64,000 nucleotides of DNA from Moraxella macacae 0408225 (GTDB lineage Bacteria; Pseudomonadota; Gammaproteobacteria; Pseudomonadales; Moraxellaceae), in assembly GCF_000320365.1 (NCBI RefSeq), contig NZ_ANIN01000002.1, forward strand, positions 62,001 through 126,000, read 5' to 3'. Position numbers and translations under genes: made by a program. Every line of letters begins with the position of its first letter. The first letter of the stretch is position 1. The notes below the pieces were generated by a model that was given only the letters and a program-made list of their open reading frames with translations, was not told the DNA's origin and did no database searches. This document shows, piece by piece, positions 53,610 to 62,384 of this stretch.

Positions 53610-54428
53610 ATGGCGGTTGTAACCAAAATTGATGACAAAACATGGATCAATGAATTTGGCGGACTGGTGTCAGATGCAGGTCATCAAAGTGATGAAATAA
53701 TGATTAATATCAATAAGATAAGCAAATGGTATGGCAGTTTTCAAGTTTTGACTGATTGTACCGCCCACGTTCATAAAGGTGATGTAACTGTAGTTTGTGG
53801 GCCGTCAGGGTCAGGAAAATCCACGCTTATTAAGACGGTAAACGGACTTGAACCGTTTCAACAAGGTGAGATTTTTGTCAATGGCATTTCGGTTGGTGAT
53901 AAAAAAACCGATCTACCAAAACTGCGCAGCCGTGTAGGCATGGTGTTTCAACATTTTGAATTGTTTCCGCATTTGTCTATTGTGGATAATTTAAGCCTTG
54001 CACAGATTAAGGTTTTGGGGCGTTCTGAATCAGATGCCAAACAAAAAGGCCTGGGTTATCTTGATCGCGTGGGCTTATCTGCTCATGCCAATAAATTCCC
54101 CGCTGAACTATCAGGTGGGCAACAACAACGCGTGGCAATTGCTCGTGCGTTAAGCATGGATCCGATTGCCATGCTCTTTGATGAACCAACTTCCGCCCTT
54201 GATCCTGAAATGATTCAAGAGGTGCTTGATGTGATGATTGAATTGGCTCGCGAGGGCATGACGATGATGTGCGTAACTCACGAAATGGGTTTTGCTCGTC
54301 AAGTGGCAAACCGTATTATTTTTATGGATAAGGGCAGTGTGGTGGAAAACTGTAGCCGCGATGAATTTTTTAGTGGGGCAAAATCAGAAAGAGCACAAGA
54401 TTTTTTGGCAAAGATTTTAAATCATTAA
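53610..54428 (+). CDS. gltL: Glutamate/aspartate ABC transporter ATP-binding protein
   Basis: 272 residues. Walker A CGPSGSGKSTL, Q-loop MVFQHFELFPH, signature LSGGQQQRVAIARAL, Walker B IAMLFDEPT and H-loop CVTHEMG are all intact. Relative to GltL it has about 30 extra N-terminal residues (MAVVTKIDDKTWINEFGGL...); the start at 53610 is favoured by AAGGAT, while the inner ATG (MININ...) gives the normal length but has no good ribosome binding site. Confidence 0.92.
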   Translation: MAVVTKIDDKTWINEFGGLVSDAGHQSDEIMININKISKWYGSFQVLTDCTAHVHKGDVTVVCGPSGSGKSTLIKTVNGLEPFQQGEIFVNGISVGDKKTDLPKLRSRVGMVFQHFELFPHLSIVDNLSLAQIKVLGRSESDAKQKGLGYLDRVGLSAHANKFPAELSGGQQQRVAIARALSMDPIAMLFDEPTSALDPEMIQEVLDVMIELAREGMTMMCVTHEMGFARQVANRIIFMDKGSVVENCSRDEFFSGAKSERAQDFLAKILNH

Positions 54429-54541
54429 CAGTTGGTTGTTGGCTAATGTTTTAATCCAATTTTTTTAATCCAACTTTGTTGAGATAAGTTTTTTGATCTA
54501 AATTTTTGATATAAGTTTTTGATCTAAATTAAGGAAAAGCT

Positions 54542-54832
54542 ATGGTGAAAGAAAAAGCGATGAAAATTGTGCATAAAGCCGACAATCAGCGTTTTGAAAC
54601 CACGATTAACGGCCACACGGCTTTTTTAAGTTATGAAAAAGTGAACGAAAATACCTTGAATTATAATCATACCATCGTACCTTACGCATTGGGTGGGCGT
54701 GGCGTAGGTAAGGCGTTGGCTAAATTTGCATTGGATTATGCTTGTGATCATAACTTTAAAATTATACCAAGCTGCTCATTTGTTAAATATTTTTTAACCA
54801 AAAATCCAGAGTATGCAGATTTGGTGGTTTAG
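54542..54832 (+). CDS. GNAT-like N-acetyltransferase (YjdJ type)
   Basis: 96 residues of the short GNAT family with the acetyl-CoA loop GGRGVGKALAKFALDYA and the end FKIIPSCSFVKYFLTKNPEY. Substrate is unknown. AAGGAAAAGCT precedes the ATG; a second Met (MKIVH) at codon 7 is an alternative start. It follows a leader with repeated GATCTAAATTTTTGATA units and probably stands alone. Confidence 0.8.
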   Translation: MVKEKAMKIVHKADNQRFETTINGHTAFLSYEKVNENTLNYNHTIVPYALGGRGVGKALAKFALDYACDHNFKIIPSCSFVKYFLTKNPEYADLVV

Positions 54833-54850
54833 GTTTTGCCAAATTTAATG

Positions 54851-54879
54851 AGTTGGGTTGTGTGTTATTCAACCCAACT
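54851..54879 (+). terminator. Possible terminator after the GNAT gene
   Basis: AGTTGGGTTG-TGTGTTATT-CAACCCAACT, 10-bp perfect stem; the T-run after it is poor. Confidence 0.5.
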
Positions 54880-54937
54880 TAAATGTGTTTTGTTAAATGC
54901 TGTTTTGTTAAGCGATTGCTGTGCTACAAAACGGAAG

Positions 54938-55825
54938 TTAAGACACGCCTCCAAACCATTTTTGCATTAAACGGTCATAAGTGCCATTTTCTTTGACTTT
55001 TGCTAAGCCACTGTTTAGTTTGGTTAATAACTGAGTGTCGCCTTTTTTCACCGCGAAAGCCAAGTCTTTTTTGCCACTATTTAGATCAATGGTTTTGATT
55101 TTGATGTTTGGATATTGGGTGATGTAATAATCAAGTACGCGATTGTCGCTAATTACCGCATCCGCTTTGCCAGAAAAAACCTCTCTGACAGAAAAATAAA
55201 ATGACTCTAGCGGTACAACAAACTGTTCTGAACCCGATAGCTTAAGTGCATATTCTGATGTGGTTTTGGCGTTTTTGTTTACGGCGATTTTTTTGCCTTG
55301 CAAATCTGCTGCAGTTTTGATATTTGCATTTTTTTCGTTATCAATCACGCCTGCAATTATCTCCGAACTGATGATCGGCGTGGTAAAATCCATCACTTCA
55401 GCACGTTCAGGTTTGATTGACAATGCCGATGCCCAAATGCGATATTTGTTATTATCGAGGGTTTCTTTGATTTTGGTGCGATCGTGGTGAAGAAATTGTA
55501 CATTAAATTCTTCAGCTTTGCCAATTTCTTGTAACAATTCTACCTCAAAACCCGTTGGTCTGCTGTTACTGTCTTGAAATTCAAAAGGCGGATAGTTAAT
55601 CTCTGAACCAACCAAAAGGGTTTCCCATTTTGGATTTGGTGTGTAATCAGAAACGGTATCGATGGCGGTTGGTGTTTCGGTTAGTGTGGAGGCTTGGGCG
55701 GAGGCGGTGTCAGTTTTTGGTTGGTTTTCGGGTTTTGAACAGCTTGCTGTTATAACCGCCACGCACAAACACGATGCCAACAATGTATTTTTTCTGCACA
55801 ACACATTCTTTGAAAATAACAACAT
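54938..55825 (-). CDS. Polar amino-acid ABC transporter substrate-binding lipoprotein
   Basis: 295 residues: lipoprotein signal LASCLCVAVITASC, Thr/Ala/Ser linker, then a type 2 binding fold with LLVGSEINYPPFEFQDSNSR and GFEVELLQEIGK, which fits cystine, arginine or general polar amino-acid binders. No transporter genes lie with it, so it may work with permeases elsewhere. GAGAAATTT precedes the ATG. Divergent from the DUF294 gene. Confidence 0.82.
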   Translation of the reverse strand: MLLFSKNVLCRKNTLLASCLCVAVITASCSKPENQPKTDTASAQASTLTETPTAIDTVSDYTPNPKWETLLVGSEINYPPFEFQDSNSRPTGFEVELLQEIGKAEEFNVQFLHHDRTKIKETLDNNKYRIWASALSIKPERAEVMDFTTPIISSEIIAGVIDNEKNANIKTAADLQGKKIAVNKNAKTTSEYALKLSGSEQFVVPLESFYFSVREVFSGKADAVISDNRVLDYYITQYPNIKIKTIDLNSGKKDLAFAVKKGDTQLLTKLNSGLAKVKENGTYDRLMQKWFGGVS

Positions 55826-55861
55826 AAATTTCTCGCTAAATTAACATGAATGGGATTGGTG

Positions 55862-55927
55862 ACTTAATAAATTGAAAACAACTAACAATAAAACAACTAA
55901 CAATAAAACGACTAACAATAAATAAAT
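55862..55927. repeat. Tandem repeats in the divergent intergenic region
   Basis: AAAACAACTAACAAT repeated, then AAAACGACTAACAAT and a shorter copy, period 15. It lies between the binding-protein gene and the DUF294 gene. Confidence 0.8.
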
Positions 55928-56105
55928 AGTTAACAATAAACTATAAATTTTAAACATTTTAGCAAAAACAGTTGTAAACAGTTGTACTATTTTGTTTTAT
56001 TTTGTATCAAAAATAAATCTTTTTTTCAAGTGAAATTTGATAAAATAAATCAAATTCAATTTTAAGTCTAATAAAACTAAGTCTAATAAAACAAGGAATG
56101 GTTTT

Positions 56106-57998
56106 ATGAACAACGCTTTATTTTATCTTACCAATCCGCCCTTTGATGTGTTAACCGATAACGAACGTCAGATTTTGGCAAACAACAGCCAAATTAGCTA
56201 TTTGGAACAAGATCAATCCATTCCAAATAGTTGGCAACATGATTTTTTTGTCATTATTAAAGGCAAGATTAAGCATTATGCAGACGGTGAACTGATTGCA
56301 GGATTGAACGCATCGGATTGGTTTTTTAACAAAAACACCGAAGCGGTTACATCGGAACAAACATTGTTATATCGCTTAGATGGGGTTTTGATTGAAAAAA
56401 TTGCCAAAACCAATGCCAAGTTTGGTGCGTTATTGTTTGCTGATTTGTCTGCACGCACTCATGCACAAAGTGAACGTAAGGCCTTTTCTGAAACGCAAAG
56501 TTTGCTATCCATTGCTATTGCTGATCTAAAAGATCATATTAAATTGCCTAACATCATTGATGGCCAATTAAGTTTGTTTGAGGCAACCGTTGCTATGAAT
56601 ACCGCCCATGCCAAGCATATTTTGGTAAAAAAAACCACGGACAATCAACCAATTAGCCTGGCAAATTCCAATCCAACAAATTCCAATCCAATAAATTCTA
56701 ACCCAATAAATTTACAAAACATTGGTATTTTTACCCAAACCGACGTATGCAAAGCAGTGGCGGATAATGCCAATTTTCATGCCACGCCTGTTGCCAATTA
56801 CAGTTTTTTTGATGTCAAAGCCGTTCATCACGAACAAGATGTTGGCGAAGCCTTGGTTTCTATGCTGGAAAATAAAGTACACCGCTTGCCAATTATTGAC
56901 GACAATGGTGATATTATTGGCGTGATTGGACAGACCGAGCTGTTAAATTTTTTGGCAAATCACACCCAAATGATTATGGCTCGCATCGAAAGTGCAACAA
57001 GTTTAGAAGAGCTTAACACAGTGGTAAATCTTATTGGTAAATATATCCGCCGCCAGTCTGAACAGGGCATGAAAGTAGGGCTAATTGCACGTGCAGTGCA
57101 AAGTTTAAATGTTCATGTGTTCAAAAAAACATGGGAGCTGATTGCACCTAAGCAGGTTTTTGCCAATACCGCTGTTTTTGTCATGGGATCGGAGGGGCGT
57201 GGCGAGCAGATTATGCGTACCGATCAAGACAATGCCTTGATTGTGAATGATAATTTTTTTGCTGATAAGCCAAATTTTGCCAAAGATTTACAAAATTATG
57301 CCAACCAATTTAACAATGCACTAAATGATTTTGGCTACCCATTTTGTGAGGGCGGCATTATGATGAAAAATCCAAAATGGCAAATGCCCTTAACAAAGTT
57401 TAAAGAGCAGATTAGCAGTTGGTATTTATCACCTGATAGCCAAAATCTGATTTGGCTTGCGACACTTTTGGACGCTTATTTTGTTTGTGGGGATAAGGCG
57501 TTGTTTGAGGCATTACGCAGGCATACGTTTGATTTTTATCAAGCGTTTCATGGCAGCAATTTTATCAATCGTTTTGCTCTACCTGGTGTACAAATTGGCA
57601 ACACTGCAAGTTTTTGGCAAAAATTTACAGGTGGGGCGGACAGCGATATTGACTTAAAAAAAGCAGGCATTTTTCCCATTGTTCACGGTACACGCACGCT
57701 TGCTTTAGAATTTGGCATCACCGAAACCAGTACCAAAGCTCGGTTAAACGCCCTTGTAAAACGCGGTGCAATTGACAACAAACTTGCCAAAAACACGCTT
57801 GAGGCGTTGGAGTTTTTTCTAAGCAAACGCTTGGCTGTTTCTTTGATCACCTCCGATAAAACCGCAAGAAAAGTTAATCCAAATACTTTGTCAAACCTAG
57901 AGCGCGATCTGTTAAAAGAAAGTTTGATTGTTGTCAAGCAGTTTAGAAGTTTTATCATTCATCATTACCGCTTGGACGTGTTTGGGGTGAGTAGATGA
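56106..57998 (+). CDS. DUF294 nucleotidyltransferase with cNMP-like and CBS domains
   Basis: 630 residues. An N-terminal cyclic-nucleotide-binding-like domain (about 15-130), a CBS pair (about 165-300, with VHRLPIIDDNGDIIGVIGQT), a nucleotidyltransferase domain with VMGSEGRGEQIMRTDQDNAL (about 360-380), and a C-terminal helical domain. It is thought to be a signalling protein, the nucleotidyl substrate being unknown. AAGGAATGGTTTT precedes the ATG. Its TGA overlaps the exonuclease start by 4 bp. Confidence 0.85.
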   Translation: MNNALFYLTNPPFDVLTDNERQILANNSQISYLEQDQSIPNSWQHDFFVIIKGKIKHYADGELIAGLNASDWFFNKNTEAVTSEQTLLYRLDGVLIEKIAKTNAKFGALLFADLSARTHAQSERKAFSETQSLLSIAIADLKDHIKLPNIIDGQLSLFEATVAMNTAHAKHILVKKTTDNQPISLANSNPTNSNPINSNPINLQNIGIFTQTDVCKAVADNANFHATPVANYSFFDVKAVHHEQDVGEALVSMLENKVHRLPIIDDNGDIIGVIGQTELLNFLANHTQMIMARIESATSLEELNTVVNLIGKYIRRQSEQGMKVGLIARAVQSLNVHVFKKTWELIAPKQVFANTAVFVMGSEGRGEQIMRTDQDNALIVNDNFFADKPNFAKDLQNYANQFNNALNDFGYPFCEGGIMMKNPKWQMPLTKFKEQISSWYLSPDSQNLIWLATLLDAYFVCGDKALFEALRRHTFDFYQAFHGSNFINRFALPGVQIGNTASFWQKFTGGADSDIDLKKAGIFPIVHGTRTLALEFGITETSTKARLNALVKRGAIDNKLAKNTLEALEFFLSKRLAVSLITSDKTARKVNPNTLSNLERDLLKESLIVVKQFRSFIIHHYRLDVFGVSR

Positions 57999-58660
57999 AT
58001 TTTTTTAAAAAACTATTTAATAAAAACTATAAATTTAATCATTTGCGTCGTAAGGCCTTGGCAAAACTCAATGACGATGGTTACCGCTATTTGTTTGATG
58101 ATACGATGACAGATGAGTGGGTTTGCTTGGATTTTGAAATGACAGGCATCGATCCAAAGCGTGATCAGATTTTAAGCGTCGGAGCGGTAAAAATCGTTAA
58201 AGACCAGGGTTTTTTTACCTTAGACATGTCAACATCGTTGTCTATGATTTGTCGCACGCCCATTATGCCACCGCCTGCAAGCATTGTTGTGCATGGGATT
58301 CGCCCTATGGATTTAGAAGCAGGCGTGGATTATGATACGATATTAAAGGCGTTGTTGCCTTTAGTAGGCAGTCGTCCGATTGTAGGGTTTTGCCCTCAGA
58401 TGGATAAGGCGTTTTTAAATGTGCAAGTGAAAAACTTCTTAGGCACAGAGCTTATCAATCCGTGCATTGATGTCAGTATTATGGAGAAAAATCACCGCCA
58501 AAAACTCATGCCAAACCCCGATATGATAGCCGAACAAAAGCATTTAACAACCTTATTGGCTGAATACAATATTCCACTGCTTCCTGCCCATGATGCCTTA
58601 AATGATGCAATCATGACCGCCATGCTGTTTTGTAAATTAATGAATTTAACTAAAATTTAA
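57995..58660 (+). CDS. DnaQ-like 3'-5' exonuclease
   Basis: 221 residues with DEDDh motifs: Exo I CLDFEMTGIDPKRDQ, Exo II-like GFCPQMDKAFLN, Exo III AHDALNDAIMTA. It resembles the epsilon subunit but has an N-terminal extension of about 40 basic residues and no clamp-binding QL[SD]LF motif. It is paired with a DUF294 nucleotidyltransferase by a 4-bp overlap, an arrangement also seen in pseudomonads and acinetobacters. Role unclear. Confidence 0.82.
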   Translation: MNFFKKLFNKNYKFNHLRRKALAKLNDDGYRYLFDDTMTDEWVCLDFEMTGIDPKRDQILSVGAVKIVKDQGFFTLDMSTSLSMICRTPIMPPPASIVVHGIRPMDLEAGVDYDTILKALLPLVGSRPIVGFCPQMDKAFLNVQVKNFLGTELINPCIDVSIMEKNHRQKLMPNPDMIAEQKHLTTLLAEYNIPLLPAHDALNDAIMTAMLFCKLMNLTKI

Positions 58661-58682
58661 TTAAAATTTAACTAAAAAATAA
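58650..58682. repeat. 11-bp direct repeat spanning a stop codon
   Basis: CTAAAATTTAA, TTAAAATTTAA, CTAAAAAATAA. The first unit contains the TAA that ends the exonuclease gene. Confidence 0.85.
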
Positions 58683-58707
58683 GTTGGTTTAAACTTAATA
58701 GATAAAT

Positions 58708-59745
58708 TTAATATAAGCGTTGGCTTGCCAATTGCATCAAATCAAGCAAGCCTTGACGATAGATGGAGTTTGGTAAACTTAACACCGCGTTTTTTGCCAA
58801 ATTGGTTTCATTGAGTGCTTTTTGACAACAATAATCCACCGCCCCTGATGATTTGACAATATGAATGATCTTGGTAATGTCTACCGCCTCACCTGTTTGG
58901 ATAGCAATACGCAAGGTTTCATAATCATTTGGATTATTGGTTTTGGTAAATTCTAAGGCTTTAATTAAAGGCAATGTTGGCTTGCCCTCAGCAATGTCGT
59001 CGCCAACATTTTTGCCTAAAACGTCGCTATCACCTGTAAAATCAAGCACATCATCAATAATTTGGAAAGCATTGCCAAAATGTTGTCCAAATTTGGCAAA
59101 AGCGTCGTTAAATTCTGGACGGTTGTGCAAAATTGCCACGCCTTGACTGGATAACATAAACAAGCGAGAGGTTTTACCATCAATGATTTTCATGTAATCT
59201 TCTTCGGTTGCTTGTGGGTTGTGTTGATGTTGTAACTGCAATACTTCGCCCTCGGCAATATCGCATGTACCGTCTGAAAATAGCTTTAGCAAAGGCAATG
59301 AACCAAACTCTACCAACAGATTAAACGCCCGCGCGATCAAATAATCACCCACCAATACCGCGGTTGCATTATCCCACATTGCGTTGGCGGTCGGTTTGCC
59401 ACGTCGCATTTTTGAACTGTCAATCACATCATCGTGTACAAGGGTTGCTGTGTGGAGCATTTCGGTAATTGCACCTAAGTGCATAGCTGGCTTGAACTGT
59501 TTGTCATCACAAATTCTTGAGCATAACAGCGAAATTAACGGTCGCATCCGCTTGCCACCTGCATCAATCACGTGTTGGCTTACCGACATGACAAGCTGAA
59601 CTTTGGAGTTTAAACTACCAAACACTTGTTTATCCATGATCTCAAAATCACAAGCGACAATGGATTGGATTTGGGCGTAACTAATAGGATTGCTGTTTGT
59701 GTCAATGTGATGGGCGTGATTGGTAACAGTGTTTGGGGTTGGCAT
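58708..59745 (-). CDS. ispB: Octaprenyl (polyprenyl) diphosphate synthase
   Basis: 345 residues of the trans-prenyltransferase family. The first Asp-rich motif is LVHDDVIDSSKMRRGKP, the second DDVLDFTGDSDVLGK. It extends farnesyl diphosphate with IPP to make the ubiquinone side chain. Divergent from rplU-rpmA, the usual gammaproteobacterial arrangement. No overlap with neighbours. Confidence 0.93.
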   Translation of the reverse strand: MPTPNTVTNHAHHIDTNSNPISYAQIQSIVACDFEIMDKQVFGSLNSKVQLVMSVSQHVIDAGGKRMRPLISLLCSRICDDKQFKPAMHLGAITEMLHTATLVHDDVIDSSKMRRGKPTANAMWDNATAVLVGDYLIARAFNLLVEFGSLPLLKLFSDGTCDIAEGEVLQLQHQHNPQATEEDYMKIIDGKTSRLFMLSSQGVAILHNRPEFNDAFAKFGQHFGNAFQIIDDVLDFTGDSDVLGKNVGDDIAEGKPTLPLIKALEFTKTNNPNDYETLRIAIQTGEAVDITKIIHIVKSSGAVDYCCQKALNETNLAKNAVLSLPNSIYRQGLLDLMQLASQRLY

Positions 59746-59862
59746 ATTTAAAAACTCAATAAAGTGTTGTTAAAGTATTGGTGCTGTCAAAAGTTGCAAA
59801 ACTTAGCAAAAATAACCGCCACTATACCACAAAAGCCTTAAAGAAAATAGTGCTAAAACCAC

Positions 59863-59891
59863 TTGCAAAACCCTAAAAAATCAAGTAAAAT
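59863..59891 (+). promoter_or_regulatory. Probable sigma70 promoter of rplU-rpmA
   Basis: TTGCAA, 17-bp spacer, TAAAAT; start near 59898. Confidence 0.6.
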
Positions 59892-59923
59892 TACGCCCCT
59901 ATATTCTATTTATGTCCCTGTGT

Positions 59924-59971
59924 ATCCGTTTAAAAGCATTACCGTCGGTAATCACGGTGTACGGGTTTTTT
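59924..59971 (+). promoter_or_regulatory. Structured leader of rplU
   Basis: A closing stem ATCCGT (59924-59929) / ACGGGT (59961-59966) encloses a hairpin ATTACC-GTC-GGTAAT (59938-59952) and is followed by TTTTTT, just before the ribosome binding site GGAGC. It looks like a ribosomal-protein leader able to attenuate, possibly by L21 or L27 binding. Confidence 0.45.
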
Positions 59972-59983
59972 GGAGCAACTTAA

Positions 59984-60295
59984 ATGTATGCAGTAATCAA
60001 AAGTGGCGGTAAACAACACCGTGTAACAAAAGATGAGCTTTTAAAAGTTGAACTTTTAAGAGCAGAAAAAGGTGCAACCATTAAAATTGAAGAGGTATTG
60101 ATGGTTGTTGACGGTGAAAACATCAAAATCGGTCAGCCGTTAGTTGCTGGTGCAAGTGTTGAAGCAGAAGTGGTTGAATATGGTCGTGGTGAAAAAGTAC
60201 GCATTGTAAAACATCGTCGTCGTAAGCACTACCACAAAGAGCAAGGTCATCGCCAATGGTATACCTTGTTAAAAATCAAAGCAATCAACGCTTAA
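59984..60295 (+). CDS. rplU: 50S ribosomal protein L21
   Basis: 103 residues; [20 protein letters not shown] and [18 protein letters not shown] are hallmarks. Binds 23S rRNA in the large subunit. TTGGAGCAACTTAA precedes the ATG. rpmA follows 21 bp on. Confidence 0.98.
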   Translation: MYAVIKSGGKQHRVTKDELLKVELLRAEKGATIKIEEVLMVVDGENIKIGQPLVAGASVEAEVVEYGRGEKVRIVKHRRRKHYHKEQGHRQWYTLLKIKAINA

Positions 60296-60316
60296 TTTAT
60301 TTTTAGGAGCTAACTT

Positions 60317-60577
60317 ATGGCACATAAAAAAGCAGCAGGTTCGACTCGTAACGGTCGTGATTCTAATCCAAAAATGTTGGGTGTAAAAGTTTTCGGCGGT
60401 CAACAAGTTATCGCAGGTAACATCATCGTTCGTCAGCGTGGCACGGAGTTTCATGCAGGCGAGGGTGTTGGTATGGGACGCGATCATACTTTATTTGCTT
60501 TAACTGATGGCGTGGTAAAATTTTCAGTAAAAGGCAAATTTAACCGCCGTTATGTAACGGTTGAAAGTGCATCTTAA
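60317..60577 (+). CDS. rpmA: 50S ribosomal protein L27
   Basis: 86 residues, starting [19 protein letters not shown], whose N-terminal tail reaches the peptidyl-transferase centre. No N-terminal extension needing cleavage is seen. TAGGAGCTAACTT precedes the ATG. Second gene of rplU-rpmA, followed by a strong terminator. Confidence 0.98.
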   Translation: MAHKKAAGSTRNGRDSNPKMLGVKVFGGQQVIAGNIIVRQRGTEFHAGEGVGMGRDHTLFALTDGVVKFSVKGKFNRRYVTVESAS

Positions 60578-60590
60578 TTTATTATGCAGT

Positions 60591-60630
60591 TTAACTTGTT
60601 GATCTTAACTTGTTAACCTTAACTTATTAA
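60591..60630. repeat. 14-bp direct repeat after rpmA
   Basis: TTAACTTGTTGATC, TTAACTTGTTAACC, then TTAACTTATTAAG; starts 13 bp after the rpmA stop. Confidence 0.85.
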
Positions 60631-60641
60631 GTAGTAAAACC

Positions 60642-60673
60642 AAAAAACCCAGTCTTATCAGATTGGGTTTTTT
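60642..60673. terminator. Bidirectional terminator between rpmA and the LolC/E gene
   Basis: AAAAAACCCAGTCT-TATC-AGATTGGGTTTTTT, 14-bp stem with one wobble and flanking T/A runs. Confidence 0.92.
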
Positions 60674-60695
60674 ATTGTGGGGTTTTTTGGCCAGT

Positions 60696-61931
60696 TTATT
60701 CATAACGCAAAGTTTGAGCAGGTTGAATGCTTGCTGCTCGTCTTGCAGGATAAATTGTTGCTAAAAAACTAATGACAAGCGATGCCGACACGATCATGAG
60801 CACATCTTGCCATTGTAATTCTGATGGCAAATAATTGATAAAATAGGCGTCAAATAAATGCAAACCAAACGCCGTATTCACCCAGCTTACCGCATGACTT
60901 ACCGACAATGCCATAATGATACCCAAAATCGTACCAAAAATTGTACCGATGACGCCAATAAACAGACCTTGCACCATAAATACTTGAGTGATAAGTTTTG
61001 GTGAGGCACCAAAGGTTTTTAAAATTGCAATATCGGCTTTTTTATCGGTAACCAACATCACAAGCGATGACACAATATTAAAAGCCGCTACCAAAATAAT
61101 TAAGAATAACAGCAAGCCTACCATAGCTTTTTCCATTTGGATTGCTCCAAATAAATTACCATGCGTGGTTGTCCAATCACTTGGCAATAGCAACTTAGGC
61201 GATAAGTTGGCAGCCTCGCGAGCGACTTTTGGGGCGACAAACAGATCGTTAAGTTTCATGCGAATGCCTTGAGCACCCTCAGGCAAACGCAATAATGTAC
61301 CAGCATCTTGCATTGGAATAAACGCCATAATGCCATTAACTTCAGGACTAATGTCATAAATTCCGCTTACGGTAAAGCGTTTAAAACGCGGAATTACCCC
61401 TGCAGGCGACGGCGATGCTTCTGGCAACACCAAGGTTACTTTATCACCCAGCCTCACATCAAGCGATCGTGCCATGTCTTGCCCGATGACAATGTTAAAC
61501 GTACCTGCTGTAAGACTGTCAATGTTGCCCTCGTGCATGTGTTTATGAATAATAGACACGTTTTTTTCGTATTCAGGTTCAATTCCTGTTACCATAATGC
61601 CCGCAACTTGGGCGTTTACGGTAAGCATGCCTTGTAATTGGATAAAAGGGGCAACCGCTTCTACATTGGGGTTTTCATCAATTTTTTTGGCAAGTTGTTG
61701 CCAATTGGGAATAATTTCACCTGCGATCACCGTTGCTTGTGGCACCATGCCTAAAATCCGGCTTTTAAGTTCGCGGTCAAAACCATTCATCACCGACAAT
61801 ACTGTAATCAATACTGCCACTCCAAGCGTCAGTCCAATCATTGAAATCAGCGAGATAAACGAAATAAAGCGGTTACTACGCTCGGCTCTGGTATAACGTA
61901 AGCCCAAAAATAAAGCTAAAGGACGAAACAT
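60696..61931 (-). CDS. lolC: LolC/LolE-type lipoprotein-releasing permease
   Basis: 411 residues with the FtsX/MacB-like layout: helix near 20-50 (FISLISMIGLTLGVAVLITVLSV), a periplasmic domain (50-265), and three C-terminal helices (about 270-405). The N-terminus FLGLRYTRAERSNRFISFIS is specific for LolC/E/F. It releases outer-membrane lipoproteins from the inner membrane to LolA. GGAAG precedes the ATG. No lolD gene lies downstream: rpmA's terminator follows instead, so the complex must be encoded in parts or with LolD elsewhere. Confidence 0.92.
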   Translation of the reverse strand: MFRPLALFLGLRYTRAERSNRFISFISLISMIGLTLGVAVLITVLSVMNGFDRELKSRILGMVPQATVIAGEIIPNWQQLAKKIDENPNVEAVAPFIQLQGMLTVNAQVAGIMVTGIEPEYEKNVSIIHKHMHEGNIDSLTAGTFNIVIGQDMARSLDVRLGDKVTLVLPEASPSPAGVIPRFKRFTVSGIYDISPEVNGIMAFIPMQDAGTLLRLPEGAQGIRMKLNDLFVAPKVAREAANLSPKLLLPSDWTTTHGNLFGAIQMEKAMVGLLLFLIILVAAFNIVSSLVMLVTDKKADIAILKTFGASPKLITQVFMVQGLFIGVIGTIFGTILGIIMALSVSHAVSWVNTAFGLHLFDAYFINYLPSELQWQDVLMIVSASLVISFLATIYPARRAASIQPAQTLRYE

Positions 61932-62384
61932 AAAGTTTTTACTTCCAATTTTTGCTATGAATTTATTAAGTTTAATTTACATTTTTTACATTTTTTACAT
62001 TTTGTTTAAATTTGCAATTTGCAATTTGCTAAAAAGTTGTTGGTGATTAGCTGTTTTACAAAAAATGTTATAGTTTGGCATATTTTAACCCAAAAAGGTA
62101 TTGTTTTTTTATGAAGATTCACAAAATTTTGCAAATGATGATGTGGTTGTCAAAAGTTGCCAAAAATTACCCAAAAATTTGGTTTTTGTGAAAAATTTTT
62201 TGTGAAAAATCATGCTTAATGGGTGAAAAAAAATTAACCGCCCCCATTAACAATCTGTTAAAGCAACAACCTGTTAAAACCGACAGCACAAATCAAATTA
62301 AACATATCAAATTAAATATAAATTAAAACCGCGTAAATTAAAACCGACCGCGTAAATTAAAATCGATAGCACAAAAGGCTTTTC
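61932..62384. other. Intergenic region between the LolC/E gene and an unknown gene
   Basis: A 453-bp AT-rich gap. It holds ACATTTTTT repeats (period 9, 61979-62005), TTTGCAA repeats (near 62010-62030), a possible 26-residue ORF at 62111 (MKIHKILQMMM...) without a convincing ribosome binding site, an inverted repeat TTAATGGG / CCCATTAA (62216-62223 and 62243-62250), and duplicated ACCGCGTAAATTAAAA units near 62328-62365. No RNA gene was recognised. Confidence 0.5.

Noticed and set aside
62111-62191. 26-residue ORF MKIHKILQMMM... before the unknown gene
   Set aside because: Ribosome binding site is 12 bp away and weak; composition is that of the AT-rich flank. Mentioned only in the intergenic entry.
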